From Gammaproteobacteria bacterium (GTDB lineage Bacteria; Pseudomonadota; Gammaproteobacteria; Burkholderiales; Gallionellaceae), in the NCBI GenBank assembly GCA_018820925.1, contig JAHJNJ010000036.1, positions 62,001 through 126,000 of the forward strand: a DNA stretch of 64,000 nucleotides. Reading direction: 5' to 3'. Below the pieces are notes generated by a model. It did no database searches. It was not told where the DNA came from and saw only the letters and a list, made by a program, of their open reading frames with translations. Every line of letters begins with the position of its first letter. Positions within the stretch are counted from its first letter, which is position 1. Of the stretch, positions 9,401-18,474 are shown in pieces. A program made the position numbers and the translations under genes.

Positions 9401-10753
9401 ATGCCGCAAACCAAATTTTTGCTGGACGAGTCTGAAATCCCGAAGCACTGGTACAACGTTGTAGCCGATATGCCCAACCCGCCGACCCCGCCGTTGGGTC
9501 CGGACGGCCAGCCTATCGGGCCCGAAGCGCTGACACCGATTTTCCCGATGGCCCTGATCGAACAGGAAGTTTCGGCGGAACGCTGGATACCCATTCCCGA
9601 GCCGGTGCGCGAAGCTATGCGCTTGTACCGTCCCTCGCCGCTGATGCGTGCGCATCGGCTGGAAGCCATGCTGGGCACACCGGCCAAGATCTACTACAAA
9701 TATGAAGGGGTTTCGCCTGCCGGTTCGCACAAGGTCAACACGGCCATCCCGCAGGCGTATTACAACCAGCAGGCCGGAATCAAGCGCCTCTCCACCGAAA
9801 CCGGCGCGGGACAATGGGGTTCGGCCATCTCTTTTGCCGGAAACATGTTCGGGCTGGAAGTACGTGTGTTCATGGTGCGCGTGAGCTACGACCAGAAGCC
9901 GTTTCGCCGTTCCATGATGCAGACCTGGGGCGGGAAGGTGTTCGCCAGCCCGAGCATGGAAACGCAAACCGGGCGCGATGTGCTGGCAAAAGATCCCAAC
10001 AATCCCGGCTCGCTGGGCATGGCCATTTCCGAGGCCGTGGAAGAAGCCGCTTCGCGCGAGGACACCAACTATGCGCTGGGTTCGGTGCTCAACCATGTGT
10101 TGCTGCACCAGACCATCATCGGCCTGGAAGCCAAGAAGCAATTCGAGAAAGCGGGCGACTATCCGGACATGGTGTTTGCGCCCTGCGGCGGGGGTTCCAA
10201 CTTCGGAGGCGTGGCATTCCCGTTTTTTGCCGACAAGGCTGCGGGCAAGAATGTGCGTCTGGTTGCAGTCGAGCCGGCCTCGTGCCCGACACTGACCAAA
10301 GGCACTTACGCCTACGATTTCGGCGATACCGCCGGACTCACGCCCATGATGAAGATGTACACGCTGGGCAGTAACTTCATGCCGCCCAGCATCCATGCGG
10401 GCGGGTTGCGCTACCACGGCGATTCACCGCTGGTGTCGCAGCTCTATCATGAGGGTCTGATTGAGGCGGTGTCGGTGCACCAACTGGCGACGTTTGAGGC
10501 GGGCGTGACGTTTGCGCGCGCCGAGGGCATCATCCCCGCGCCGGAATCCAACCACGCCATTCGGGCCTGTATGGACGAAGCGTTGCGCTGCAAACAAACG
10601 GGCGAGAAGAAGACGCTGTTCTTCAACTTGTCCGGCCACGGCCATTTCGACATGGCTTCCTACGACAAGTATTTTGCCGGTCAATTGGACGACCATAGCT
10701 ATCCGGAAGAATTGCTCCAGGCATCGCTGGCTAATCTGCCCAAGGTAGACTGA
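9401..10753 (+). CDS. TrpB2-type PLP-dependent tryptophan synthase beta chain
   Basis: This 450-residue fold-type II PLP enzyme belongs to the TrpB-like (TrpB2) family. The Schiff-base lysine is Lys111 in [10 protein letters not shown], the substrate loop is TETGAGQWG, the phosphate-binding loop is CGGGSNFGG, and SGHGHFD lies near the C-terminus. The longer N-terminus with [12 protein letters not shown] is characteristic of TrpB2 and distinguishes it from TrpB1. Family members condense indole with serine. No trpA or other trp gene is near, so it may salvage indole. GAGGAGAG at about 9390 is a good ribosome site. A long hairpin follows the gene. Confidence 0.92.
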   Translation: MPQTKFLLDESEIPKHWYNVVADMPNPPTPPLGPDGQPIGPEALTPIFPMALIEQEVSAERWIPIPEPVREAMRLYRPSPLMRAHRLEAMLGTPAKIYYKYEGVSPAGSHKVNTAIPQAYYNQQAGIKRLSTETGAGQWGSAISFAGNMFGLEVRVFMVRVSYDQKPFRRSMMQTWGGKVFASPSMETQTGRDVLAKDPNNPGSLGMAISEAVEEAASREDTNYALGSVLNHVLLHQTIIGLEAKKQFEKAGDYPDMVFAPCGGGSNFGGVAFPFFADKAAGKNVRLVAVEPASCPTLTKGTYAYDFGDTAGLTPMMKMYTLGSNFMPPSIHAGGLRYHGDSPLVSQLYHEGLIEAVSVHQLATFEAGVTFARAEGIIPAPESNHAIRACMDEALRCKQTGEKKTLFFNLSGHGHFDMASYDKYFAGQLDDHSYPEELLQASLANLPKVD

Positions 10754-10761
10754 TTCAATCA

Positions 10762-10842
10762 GGTAGGGTGGGCACGTTTCTTGTGCCCACGCTGTTCGCA
10801 AAGGATTTACCGCGTGGGCACAAACAACGTGCCCACCCTACC
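10762..10842. repeat. long palindromic repeat, probable bidirectional terminator
   Basis: A 17-base outer arm (10762-10778) is perfectly complementary to 10826-10842. A 12-base inner arm (10781-10792) is perfectly complementary to 10812-10823, with a two-base mismatch between them and a loop of about 19 bases. The outer arms carry the GTAGGGTGGGCA motif of a widespread proteobacterial intergenic repeat. It lies between two convergent genes and would fold into a very stable hairpin in either transcript. Confidence 0.8.
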
Positions 10843-10853
10843 CAATCTACAAG

Positions 10854-11963
10854 TCAGGCTGCAATAGCCACGCAATTGCGCCCGTTCTTTTTGGCGCAAT
10901 AAACGCCTTCATCCGCCGCCTTGATCAGCGCTTCAAAATGAGTCATTGGTGTTTTTCGCCCCGCCACCCCGATACTGATGCTGCCTTTCCATTCGCCTTT
11001 TCCCGCAGGCACACGAAGTGCATCGATTGCCAGCCGGATTTTTTCGGCCAGTTGAGCTGCTCCCTCCTGCTGTGTGCCGGGGCAGATGACAAAAAATTCG
11101 TCACCGCCCAGCCGGCACACAATGTCGTCGGTGCGTACCGTATAGCGCAGATTCCGCGCCAGCTGCCGCAACACTTCGTCTCTGGCATCGTGTCCATAAT
11201 TGTCGTTGACCTGTTTGAAGCCATCGGCATCGATCATCATGCAGGCCAGCGGGATATTTTTACTTAGAGATTCTTTCCATGCTTGTTCGAGCTGCTGCAT
11301 GGCATGGCGGCGGTTGGGCAAACCGGTAAGTACGTCAGTGAGTGCGATTTCTTCCAGTTGCCGATTGGCGACGGCCAGCTCTTCGGTGCGTTCGGCAACC
11401 CGGGTTTCCAGCGTCTGGTTCAACTGCAGCAATTCGCGGTTGCGTTCCGATACCTGCTTGAACAGGCCGTTGAGCGCGTGCAGCAGGGGTTCGACCGCCC
11501 CTTCTTTCATGCGTTCCTCGGCCTGATAGGCCTCGGCAGGGGTACGGCCGGACTGGATCGCAAAAATCTGCTTCGCCATGGACTGGTCGGAACCGAGAAT
11601 ATGGTAGGCCAGCCAATAGATGAGGAATTTCAGCAGGGGTTTGGCCGAATCCGGATTGTCGGGCGAAATGCCGGCATGCATTTGCGCCACTTCCTGAAAG
11701 AAATTGAGGTGCTCATGCCGGTGATGTTCCTGGTGACGTTGATCTATTCCCGTTTTATCCATCAGCGACTCTTCATCCGCGAAATGATATTCGGCGTAAG
11801 CCGCCAGTTCGCCGAATACTTCTTCGATGTCGGAAAATGCAGCGCCTTCGTGTTTCGTCAGCAATTCGCCGAACTGGTTGATGACGTCAACCAGGTGGTG
11901 GTGTTGTTTATCAACCTCTTCCAGGCCGGTGACAAAATGTTTGTCCCAGATGAACGACTCCAT
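10854..11963 (-). CDS. bacteriohemerythrin-diguanylate cyclase fusion
   Basis: This 369-residue protein joins an N-terminal hemerythrin domain (about 1-135) to a GGDEF domain (about 205-367) through a coiled coil (about 165-205). The diiron ligands of bacteriohemerythrin are visible: H in VDKQHHHL, H60xxxE64, the HQEHH segment and H121xxxxD126. The cyclase has intact GGDEF at 286-290 and an inhibitory RTDD at 277-280. It should make c-di-GMP under control of oxygen or diiron redox state, as described for other hemerythrin-GGDEF proteins. No membrane segment is seen. It lies immediately downstream of comM on the same strand. Confidence 0.93.
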   Translation of the reverse strand: MESFIWDKHFVTGLEEVDKQHHHLVDVINQFGELLTKHEGAAFSDIEEVFGELAAYAEYHFADEESLMDKTGIDQRHQEHHRHEHLNFFQEVAQMHAGISPDNPDSAKPLLKFLIYWLAYHILGSDQSMAKQIFAIQSGRTPAEAYQAEERMKEGAVEPLLHALNGLFKQVSERNRELLQLNQTLETRVAERTEELAVANRQLEEIALTDVLTGLPNRRHAMQQLEQAWKESLSKNIPLACMMIDADGFKQVNDNYGHDARDEVLRQLARNLRYTVRTDDIVCRLGGDEFFVICPGTQQEGAAQLAEKIRLAIDALRVPAGKGEWKGSISIGVAGRKTPMTHFEALIKAADEGVYCAKKNGRNCVAIAA

Positions 11964-11993
11964 GACTTTCCTCCTTGCGAAAAGTGCAACCTA

Positions 11994-13490
11994 TTATGCT
12001 TGCTTGTCCATCCTCCTGTACTGCACCGCCTCGGCAATATGGGCGGTTTCAATATTTTCATTTCCGGCCAGATCCGCAATGGTGCGGGCCACTTTGAGCA
12101 CGCGATGATAGGCGCGTGCGGAAAGATTCAGGCGGGTAATGGCCTGGCGCAGCAGGGCTTCGCCCTGCGCGTCGGGCATGCACCAGGTCTCGATTTCCGT
12201 GACGGAAAGTTGCGCGTTCGCTTTGGATTGACGCACCAGTTGCCGCTGCCGCGCGGCTTCCACCCTGGCCTGAATATCTGCGCTGCTTTCGCCATCCGAC
12301 TGCCTGAGCAAATCGTCCTGCGCGACAGCGGGCACTTCGATCTGGATGTCGATGCGGTCGAGCAAGGGGCCGGATATCTTGCCGCGATAGCGCGACACCT
12401 GATCCGGTGTGCAGCGGCACTTGCCGTTGTAATGGCCGAGATAACCGCAAGGGCAGGGATTCATCGCGGCGACCAGTTGGAACTGGGCCTTGAAATCGGC
12501 GCGGTGCGCCGCACGCGAAATGGTGATGCGTCCGCTCTCCAGCGGTTCGCGCAATACTTCCAGAACGCCGCGATCAAACTCCGGTAGCTCATCCAGGAAC
12601 AGCACGCCGTGCATGGCGACGGAAATTTCGCCGGGACGCGGATTGCTTCCGCCGCCAACCAAGGCTACTGCCGAGGCGGTATGGTGCGGCGCGCGGTAAG
12701 GGCGGTGCTTCCAGTTTTCAACCTCGAACATGCCGCCCAGCGATTGCATGGCGGCGCTTTCCAGCGCCTCCAGTTGCGTCATCTGCGGCAGGATGCCGGG
12801 AAAGCGCGCAGCCAGCATGCTCTTGCCCGTACCGGGCGGGCCGCTCATCAGCACACTGTGTCCGCCCGCCGCCGCGATTTCCAGCGCGCGCTTGCTCTGC
12901 GCCTGCCCTTTGACTTCGCGCAAGTCCGGGTAGTGCGGCTGCACAGTTTGCGTATCGGGGATGTGCCGCGTCAGCGCATCGCGTCCGGCCAGATGTGCCG
13001 CCACCTGCAGCAGTGACTGCGCGGGATAGACCACTGCGTCTTCAACCAGCGCGGCTTCGGGTGCATTCACCGCCGGCAGGATGAATGCCCGCCCGCTGTT
13101 GGCGGCGCGATAAGTCATCGCCAGTGCGCCGCGGATCGCACGCAGTTCGCCGGTCAGCGCCAGTTCACCAGCATATTCATAGTGGGCCAACTTGTCGGAA
13201 GGTATCTGGCCCGAAGCGGCGAGGATGCCGAGCGCGATGGGCAGATCGAAACGCCCGCTTTCCTTGGGCAGGTCGGCAGGGGCGAGATTGACGGTGATGC
13301 GGCGTGCAGGAAATTCGAACTGGCAATTCTGCAAAGCGGCACGCACGCGGTCTTTGCTTTCTTTTACTTCGGCTTCGGGCAAACCGACGATCGTGAAATT
13401 GGGCAGGCCGTTGGCGAGATGTACTTCGACCGTGACCAGCGCCGCCTCCATGCCGGACAGACCGCGACTGTATAAAACAGCCAGGCCCAT
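11994..13490 (-). CDS. comM: ComM/YifB-family Mg-chelatase-like AAA ATPase
   Basis: This 498-residue protein begins MGLAVLYSRGLSGMEA. It has the YifB N-terminal domain, a Walker A motif GPPGTGKS at 217-224, a Walker B in LFLDELPEF and a C-terminal Mg-chelatase domain. ComM is a hexameric helicase that promotes branch migration during natural transformation. The frame is open a further 55 codons upstream, but that extension overlaps ubiK in another frame and is unlike the family. The gap to ubiK is only 4 bp, so the two form an operon. The presence of pilMNOPQ in the window fits a competence role but does not prove it. Confidence 0.93.
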   Translation of the reverse strand: MGLAVLYSRGLSGMEAALVTVEVHLANGLPNFTIVGLPEAEVKESKDRVRAALQNCQFEFPARRITVNLAPADLPKESGRFDLPIALGILAASGQIPSDKLAHYEYAGELALTGELRAIRGALAMTYRAANSGRAFILPAVNAPEAALVEDAVVYPAQSLLQVAAHLAGRDALTRHIPDTQTVQPHYPDLREVKGQAQSKRALEIAAAGGHSVLMSGPPGTGKSMLAARFPGILPQMTQLEALESAAMQSLGGMFEVENWKHRPYRAPHHTASAVALVGGGSNPRPGEISVAMHGVLFLDELPEFDRGVLEVLREPLESGRITISRAAHRADFKAQFQLVAAMNPCPCGYLGHYNGKCRCTPDQVSRYRGKISGPLLDRIDIQIEVPAVAQDDLLRQSDGESSADIQARVEAARQRQLVRQSKANAQLSVTEIETWCMPDAQGEALLRQAITRLNLSARAYHRVLKVARTIADLAGNENIETAHIAEAVQYRRMDKQA

Positions 13491-13494
13491 GTTG

Positions 13495-13707
13495 TTAGCG
13501 CTGCGCTTCCAAAGCGGCGATGCGGGCTTCCAGTTTTTCCAGTCGTTGTGCCAGCACTTCATGTTCCTCGCGCGTGACCAGGTCAAGTTTGTTGAAACCC
13601 TGGGCCAGCAGCGCTCTGGCATTTTTTTCGAAATCCTTGGCCGGGCTGCTGGCAACGGCTTCGTTCAGCTTGGCCGACATGTCTTCAAAGAATTTTGTAT
13701 TCAGCAT
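13495..13707 (-). CDS. ubiK: UbiK, ubiquinone biosynthesis accessory factor (BMFP family)
   Basis: This 70-residue helical protein starts MLNTKFFEDMSAKL and ends in a coiled coil (EEHEVLAQRLEKLEARIAALEAQ), the pattern of the YqiC/BMFP family. In enterobacteria UbiK helps the aerobic ubiquinone hydroxylase complex with UbiJ. The gene lies just upstream of comM, a frequent pairing in betaproteobacteria. It shares the metabolic theme of the UbiH-type gene at the left edge, although the two are far apart. Confidence 0.88.
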   Translation of the reverse strand: MLNTKFFEDMSAKLNEAVASSPAKDFEKNARALLAQGFNKLDLVTREEHEVLAQRLEKLEARIAALEAQR

Positions 13708-13765
13708 GGCAATGGGTCCCTAAGTAGATGTACTGATATACCAGTAGTGTAGCAAAGAGTAGGGT

Positions 13766-13813
13766 TGCACCGCTTGAGTGCGTTGCACTGTTTTTGTGCA
13801 TGGACTTGGTGCG
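13766..13813 (+). promoter_or_regulatory. cluster of NtrC-like enhancer sites
   Basis: The best site at 13784-13800 is TGCACT-N5-TGTGCA, close to the NtrC consensus TGCACC-N5-GGTGCA. Weaker versions flank it: 13766-13782 (TGCACC-N5-AGTGCG) and an overlapping one at 13797-13813 (TGCATG-N5-GGTGCG). They end about 65-95 bp upstream of a sigma-54-like promoter, a normal distance for NtrC enhancers. The downstream genes are a porin, glnK and amtB. Confidence 0.65.
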
Positions 13814-13876
13814 AGGTTTCTTCATGCATTTTGCACATTCCGTTGCAAAGCCAGTCTGGGCGCGGGTTCCGGAGTC

Positions 13877-13892
13877 TGGCACAGTTTCTGCT
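13877..13892 (+). promoter_or_regulatory. predicted sigma-54 promoter
   Basis: The sequence TGGCACAGTTTCTGCT has the invariant GG and GC dinucleotides of -24/-12 promoters at the right distance. It matches TGGCAC-N5-TTGC with one mismatch in the -12 element. The predicted transcript starts near 13904, about 45 bp before the porin ATG. It should drive the porin and probably glnK-amtB under nitrogen limitation through NtrC. Confidence 0.65.
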
Positions 13893-13949
13893 GATAGGAA
13901 TGCGTGGATACTTTTATCCCACTTTAATACTTAACAGAAAGGAAACACC

Positions 13950-14651
13950 ATGCTTATGAACAAACTGCTTGTTGCTGCTCTGGCTACTGCTTTTGCGCTG
14001 CCCGCATTGGCTGAAGAAACTTCTCCATTCTCCGGCAATGTGAGCTTGACGACTAACTACCTGTATCGCGGCGTTTCGCAAACCGGAAATCGCGGCGCCA
14101 TTCAGGGGGGGCTCGACTATGCGAATGCCAATGGCGTATATGTTGGCGCATGGGGTTCCAACATCAGCTGGTTGACCGATTCCGGTGCATATTCCAGCGG
14201 TGCCAGCCTGGAACTGGATACATACGGCGGTTACCGCGGTGCGGCCGGTGACGTGAGCTATGACGTGGGCTTCCTGCGCTACAACTACTCCGGCGAGCAC
14301 ACTGGCATTTCAGCCAACACCAACGAACTCTACGGCGCAGTTGGCTACAAGTGGGTAACGGCTAAATACTCCCGCAGTTTCACTGATCTTTTCGGCGTGC
14401 CAGATTCCAAAGGCTCCACTTATCTCGAGTTGAACGGCAGCTATACGCTTGAAGAACCGGGCATCACACTGGGCGCGCACTATGGCAAGCAAACAGTCGC
14501 TGGAACAGGCAACGATGGATTGACTTACAGCGACTACAACGTAAAAGCATCCAAGGACTTCGGCGGCTATGGTCTGGGAATCCTGATCAACAAGACCAAT
14601 ATCACCGGCGACAAGACCAGATACGTGTTGTCTGTGTCCCACTCGATGTAA
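13950..14651 (+). CDS. TorF-family putative outer-membrane porin
   Basis: This 233-residue protein has a clear signal peptide (MLMNKLLVAALATAFALPALA, cleavage after ALA) and a beta-strand-rich body with FSGNVSLTTNYLYRGVSQT near the N-terminus, the hallmark of the TorF/Gcw_chp family. It ends in an alternating strand (TRYVLSVSHSM). Members are thought to be small outer-membrane channels. AAAGGA at 13936 is the ribosome site. It is first in a unit with glnK and amtB and lies behind the sigma-54 promoter, so a role in passage of nitrogen compounds across the outer membrane is a fair inference. Confidence 0.85.
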   Translation: MLMNKLLVAALATAFALPALAEETSPFSGNVSLTTNYLYRGVSQTGNRGAIQGGLDYANANGVYVGAWGSNISWLTDSGAYSSGASLELDTYGGYRGAAGDVSYDVGFLRYNYSGEHTGISANTNELYGAVGYKWVTAKYSRSFTDLFGVPDSKGSTYLELNGSYTLEEPGITLGAHYGKQTVAGTGNDGLTYSDYNVKASKDFGGYGLGILINKTNITGDKTRYVLSVSHSM

Positions 14652-15035
<384 letters not shown>

Positions 15036-15046
15036 GGAGCGATGAG

Positions 15047-16402
15047 ATGAAGAAACTATTTGCACTTTTCGCGTTGCTGGCCATGCTGTGCGGCCTGACT
15101 GGCGCGGCCTATGCTGACGAAGCCGCTCCGGCGACAGCAGTAACGGCTCCTGCTGCGGAAGCCCCGGCTGCCGCACCCACGGTCGACAGCGGTGCCACTG
15201 CCTGGATGCTGACTTCGACAGCGCTGGTACTGTTGATGACCATCCCCGGGCTGGCGCTGTTCTACGGCGGCATGGTGCGCAAGAAGAACGTGTTGGGCAC
15301 CATGATGCAAAGCTTTGCCATCACGGCCTTGATTACCGTGATCTGGATGCTGTTCGGTTACAGCATCGCGTTCGACACGACGGGCATGGAAAAAGGCGTC
15401 ACCAACTTCTATTCCTTCTTCGGCGGCCTGAGCAAGATGTTCCTGTCCGGTATGGGCAAGGACAGCATGACCGGCGCCATTCCCGAGTCGGTGTTCATGA
15501 CCTTCCAGATGACGTTCGCCATCATCACCCCGGCTTTGATCACGGGTGCGTTTGCGGATCGCATGAAGTTCTCCACCATGCTGGTGTTCATGACACTGTG
15601 GTCGCTGCTGGTTTACTCACCGATAGCGCACATGGTCTGGTCCGGTGACGGCGGCTTCATGTGGGATATGGGCGTGCTGGACTTCGCCGGCGGTACCGTG
15701 GTGCATATCAACGCCGGTGTGGCCGGTCTGATCACCGCACTGATGCTTGGCCCACGTCTGGGCTACGGCAAGGAACCGATGGCTCCGCACAACCTGACGC
15801 TGACAGTCATCGGCGCTGCCATGTTGTGGGTGGGCTGGTTCGGCTTCAACGCCGGTTCCGCTGTGGCTGCCGATGGTCGTGCCGGTATGGCAATGGCTGT
15901 TACGCAAATCGCTACCGGCGCAGCCGCACTGGGCTGGATGTTTGCCGAGTGGTTCGGCAAGGGCAAGCCCAGCGTGCTGGGTATCGCTTCCGGTGCAGTT
16001 GCCGGTCTGGTTGCCATCACGCCTGCATCTGGTTTCGTGGGCCCCATGGGCGCACTGGCCATCGGTATCGTTGCCGGCGTGGTCTGCTTCTGGGCTGCTA
16101 CTTCGCTCAAGCACATGCTGGGTTACGATGACTCGCTGGATGCTTTCGGCGTGCACGCCATCGGCGGTATCGTCGGCGCCTTGCTCACCGGCATCTTTGC
16201 GGTTGAGTCCATCGGCGGAACGGCCGGCAGCATGGGTCAACTCGTGATCCAGGCTGAAGGTGTGGCGATCACCATCGCATACACTGCCGTGATGACATTC
16301 ATCATCCTCAAGGTGCTGGATATCGTGATGGGTCTGCGTGTGAGCGAAGAACAGGAACGCGAAGGTCTGGACATCGCGTTGCACGGCGAACGCGTGGAGT
16401 AA
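15047..16402 (+). CDS. amtB: ammonium transporter AmtB
   Basis: This 451-residue protein has a signal peptide (MKKLFALFALLAMLCGLTGAAYA) and an Ala/Pro-rich linker, followed by the Amt core of eleven membrane segments. Family motifs include ALFYGGMVRKKN, the DFAGGTVVHINAGVAGL segment with the first pore His, and LDAFGVHAIGGIVGALLTG with the second pore His. It carries ammonium across the inner membrane and is gated by GlnK, encoded 11 bp upstream. A Rho-independent terminator follows at 16427. Confidence 0.97.
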   Translation: MKKLFALFALLAMLCGLTGAAYADEAAPATAVTAPAAEAPAAAPTVDSGATAWMLTSTALVLLMTIPGLALFYGGMVRKKNVLGTMMQSFAITALITVIWMLFGYSIAFDTTGMEKGVTNFYSFFGGLSKMFLSGMGKDSMTGAIPESVFMTFQMTFAIITPALITGAFADRMKFSTMLVFMTLWSLLVYSPIAHMVWSGDGGFMWDMGVLDFAGGTVVHINAGVAGLITALMLGPRLGYGKEPMAPHNLTLTVIGAAMLWVGWFGFNAGSAVAADGRAGMAMAVTQIATGAAALGWMFAEWFGKGKPSVLGIASGAVAGLVAITPASGFVGPMGALAIGIVAGVVCFWAATSLKHMLGYDDSLDAFGVHAIGGIVGALLTGIFAVESIGGTAGSMGQLVIQAEGVAITIAYTAVMTFIILKVLDIVMGLRVSEEQEREGLDIALHGERVE

Positions 16403-16426
16403 CTTCTCCTCGCTTTCAGGTGCAAG

Positions 16427-16449
16427 AGGGCATCTTCGGATGCCCTTTT
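16427..16449 (+). terminator. Rho-independent terminator after amtB
   Basis: A 7-base stem GGGCATC/GATGCCC is closed by a TTCG tetraloop and followed by TTTT. It lies 25 bp past the amtB stop and ends the porin-glnK-amtB unit. Confidence 0.85.
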
Positions 16450-16482
16450 CAATGGAACAATCAATACAGACAGGAAATCATC

Positions 16483-16758
16483 ATGCAGGGCGAGATCGAA
16501 ATATTGTTTTCCTTGGCGGGACGAATTCATGTCCTGTTGCGGCGCGAGATCAATCGCATCATCGATGTCGAGTGGCTGTGCAGGGATTCCGCATACGCAA
16601 AGGAAGTGATGAAACTGGCACTCAGCGTCGAATCTGAGGAGTTGGACAAGCTGGTCGCCCGTGTCGAAGAGGTTCATCCTCTGTTGGCAAGTTCAAAAGC
16701 GGCTGTTGTTTCCGTTCCGCTCAGGACCGAGCCAAAATACATGTCGACCTTGCGTTGA
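16483..16758 (+). CDS. small protein of unknown function
   Basis: This 91-residue soluble protein begins MQGEIEILFSLAGRIHVLLR. It is mixed helical and charged, with one Cys (Cys28) and no membrane segment or known motif that I recognise. The ATG at 16483 has AGGAAA eleven bases upstream. An upstream in-frame start would extend into the amtB terminator and is unlikely. It has its own terminator at 16782 and sits between the ammonium genes and a kinase. Codon use looks native. I assign no function. Confidence 0.6.
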   Translation: MQGEIEILFSLAGRIHVLLRREINRIIDVEWLCRDSAYAKEVMKLALSVESEELDKLVARVEEVHPLLASSKAAVVSVPLRTEPKYMSTLR

Positions 16759-16781
16759 ACATTACAGTTATTGCAAATCCG

Positions 16782-16805
16782 GGGCGCCGCAAGGCGCCCT
16801 TTTTT
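16782..16805 (+). terminator. Rho-independent terminator
   Basis: The stem GGGCGCC/GGCGCCC (16782-16788 and 16793-16799) has a 4-base loop and a run of six T. Its T tract overlaps the stop codon of the convergent kinase gene. Confidence 0.85.
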
Positions 16806-17760
16806 ACGAACCGGAAGGATTGGACAGAACGCTGCGCGAAAATACACTTCTGGAATATTGATCGTCCTCCACCCTGCGATAGGACATCGCGGACTGCGTG
16901 GACATGCTGAAACCGCGCTGCAAGTCCGCATCGTCGTCTGACATGCGAATGGCATGCGCCGCCTGGCCAAAGTCGTGAATGAATTCATCCCAATTGGCAT
17001 ACCGCTCGTCGGGCGATTTTTTCATGGCGCGCTCGATGACCGCAGATAATGCCCCGGGAAAATTCCTGCGATAGGTTTCAACAGGGACGATCGGAAAATT
17101 CAAAATGGCGATACGCGCGTCAAACTGGTTGTCCGCCTCAAAGGTGTTCTTTCCGGTAACCAGACGATACATCACCGCCCCCAGCGAATAGATATCCGCG
17201 CGCTGATCCAGCGGCTGGCCTTCAAGCTGTTCGGGAGACATGTACGCCAGGCTGCCCGCGACGGCGGAACCCGGCTCCTGGGTTGGGACGGCGCATCCGA
17301 AATCGGTGAGTTTTGCGGTTCCGTCCGGCATCAAGATGATGTTTGCCGGCTTCACATCCCGATGCACGATGCCCAGCCCTGCCGCATAGCGCAACGCATT
17401 GGCGATTTGTTCGATGATGGAAAGCACGATTTTGATCGGGAGCAATTTTTCTGAATTGTCGTGCTGATCCAGCGATACGCCTTTGGCAAATTCCATCACC
17501 AGATATGCACCCGTCTGCTCGGTGAGGTGGGCTTCCATTACATGCACGATGTTCTTGTGCTGCATCTTTTTCCCCAGATCAACCTCGGTGAGAAACATGT
17601 TCTTGTGCACGTCGGATTGGAAAACCTTGTTGAATTTTTTGACGGCAACGATGTTGAGCGAATCGTCGCGCATTCCAAGATACACGCGTGATGTGGCGCC
17701 GTCGCCCAGCTGGCGCACGATCGAGTATTTCCCTATACGCTTCGGCGGCGATCTCGTCAT
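16804..17760 (-). CDS. eukaryotic-type Ser/Thr protein kinase
   Basis: This 318-residue protein has a Hanks-type kinase domain (about 10-270). The glycine loop is LGDGATSRVYLG, the catalytic Lys is in VAVKKF (about 41), the catalytic loop is HRDVKPAN (Asp135), DFG is at 153-155, and the activation segment ends in AYMSPEQLEG. All key residues are present, so it should be active. There is no membrane helix or sensor domain. The tail beyond 275 is rich in Ser and Arg and could be an autophosphorylation region. It converges on the small gene after amtB. No cognate phosphatase is nearby, and the FHA protein at 0.7 kb is only a possible reader. Confidence 0.93.
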   Translation of the reverse strand: MTRSPPKRIGKYSIVRQLGDGATSRVYLGMRDDSLNIVAVKKFNKVFQSDVHKNMFLTEVDLGKKMQHKNIVHVMEAHLTEQTGAYLVMEFAKGVSLDQHDNSEKLLPIKIVLSIIEQIANALRYAAGLGIVHRDVKPANIILMPDGTAKLTDFGCAVPTQEPGSAVAGSLAYMSPEQLEGQPLDQRADIYSLGAVMYRLVTGKNTFEADNQFDARIAILNFPIVPVETYRRNFPGALSAVIERAMKKSPDERYANWDEFIHDFGQAAHAIRMSDDDADLQRGFSMSTQSAMSYRRVEDDQYSRSVFSRSVLSNPSGS

Positions 17761-17840
17761 GACTCGATTCAGTGAATGATAATTGTTGAGTTATTTGCTA
17801 AGTATAGAGTAAGGATGCGCCGATTAAGTTTCATACCCGC

Positions 17841-17870
17841 AAAATCAAAAAGGGCATCCGCAGATGCCCT
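17841..17870 (-). terminator. Rho-independent terminator after the PEBP gene
   Basis: On the minus strand an 8-base stem (AGGGCATC at 17863-17870 read in reverse, pairing with 17851-17858) is followed by TTTTTGATTTT. It lies 24 bp past the PEBP stop and ends the purU-PEBP transcript. Its stem resembles that after amtB. Confidence 0.8.
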
Positions 17871-17894
17871 TCTCTCAATATCTCACTGCGCGTG

Positions 17895-18431
17895 TTATCT
17901 GGAATAGGTTGTGGTCAGCTTGGCCAGTCCCAGCCTGTTGGCATGTATCATGAATCCGACCAGCGCCGCGCTTGCGTCTTCAGGCACATTCAGCCTGTCG
18001 ACCTTGAGGGCGTAGACCGTGAAAATATAATGGTGCGGCCGGTCTCCGGCGGGCGGACACGCGCCGCCGAAATTGCGCCCGCCAAAATCATTGCGCCCCT
18101 GCTTGGTTCCGATGGGCAGGGCCGCATTGACCACTGCACCGGCAGGCAGGCCGACGGCCGACGCGGGAATGTCGTACACCACCCAGTGCCACCAACCGCT
18201 GCCGGTAGGCGCATCGTAATCGAATACAGTCACTGCAAAACTGCGCGTGCCGGCAGGCGCATCTTTCCATTCCAGGGCCGGGGAAAGATTGTCACCGTCG
18301 CAGCCCATGCCTTTGTATTCCTGGACCTTGGTCATCGGACGGCCTGTCTTTATGTCCGGGCTGGTCAATTCAAACGCCATCGCGTTAATCGCGAATAATG
18401 CAACGAATATAAAACCCAAAGCTCGTTTCAT
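17895..18431 (-). CDS. YbhB/YbcL-family PEBP protein, secreted
   Basis: This 178-residue protein has a signal peptide (MKRALGFIFVALFAINAMA) and a phosphatidylethanolamine-binding-protein fold. Motifs are GDNLSPALEWKDAP, the ligand-pocket segment FDYDAPTGSGWWHWVVYDIP and FGGACPPAGDRPHHYIFTVYAL. Bacterial members bind small anions, but their role is unclear. The AAGGAGAAACAC sequence directly before the ATG at 18431 fixes the start, although the frame stays open much further upstream inside purU. It follows purU by 43 bp and ends at a terminator. Confidence 0.9.
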   Translation of the reverse strand: MKRALGFIFVALFAINAMAFELTSPDIKTGRPMTKVQEYKGMGCDGDNLSPALEWKDAPAGTRSFAVTVFDYDAPTGSGWWHWVVYDIPASAVGLPAGAVVNAALPIGTKQGRNDFGGRNFGGACPPAGDRPHHYIFTVYALKVDRLNVPEDASAALVGFMIHANRLGLAKLTTTYSR

Positions 18432-18474
18432 GTGTTTCTCCTTATTTGTATTGCTGTAATGATCCTGGTTTGAA

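Noticed and set aside
13654-13655. upstream start for comM giving a 553-residue product
   Set aside because: The extra 55 residues overlap ubiK in another frame and do not resemble the YifB N-terminus.
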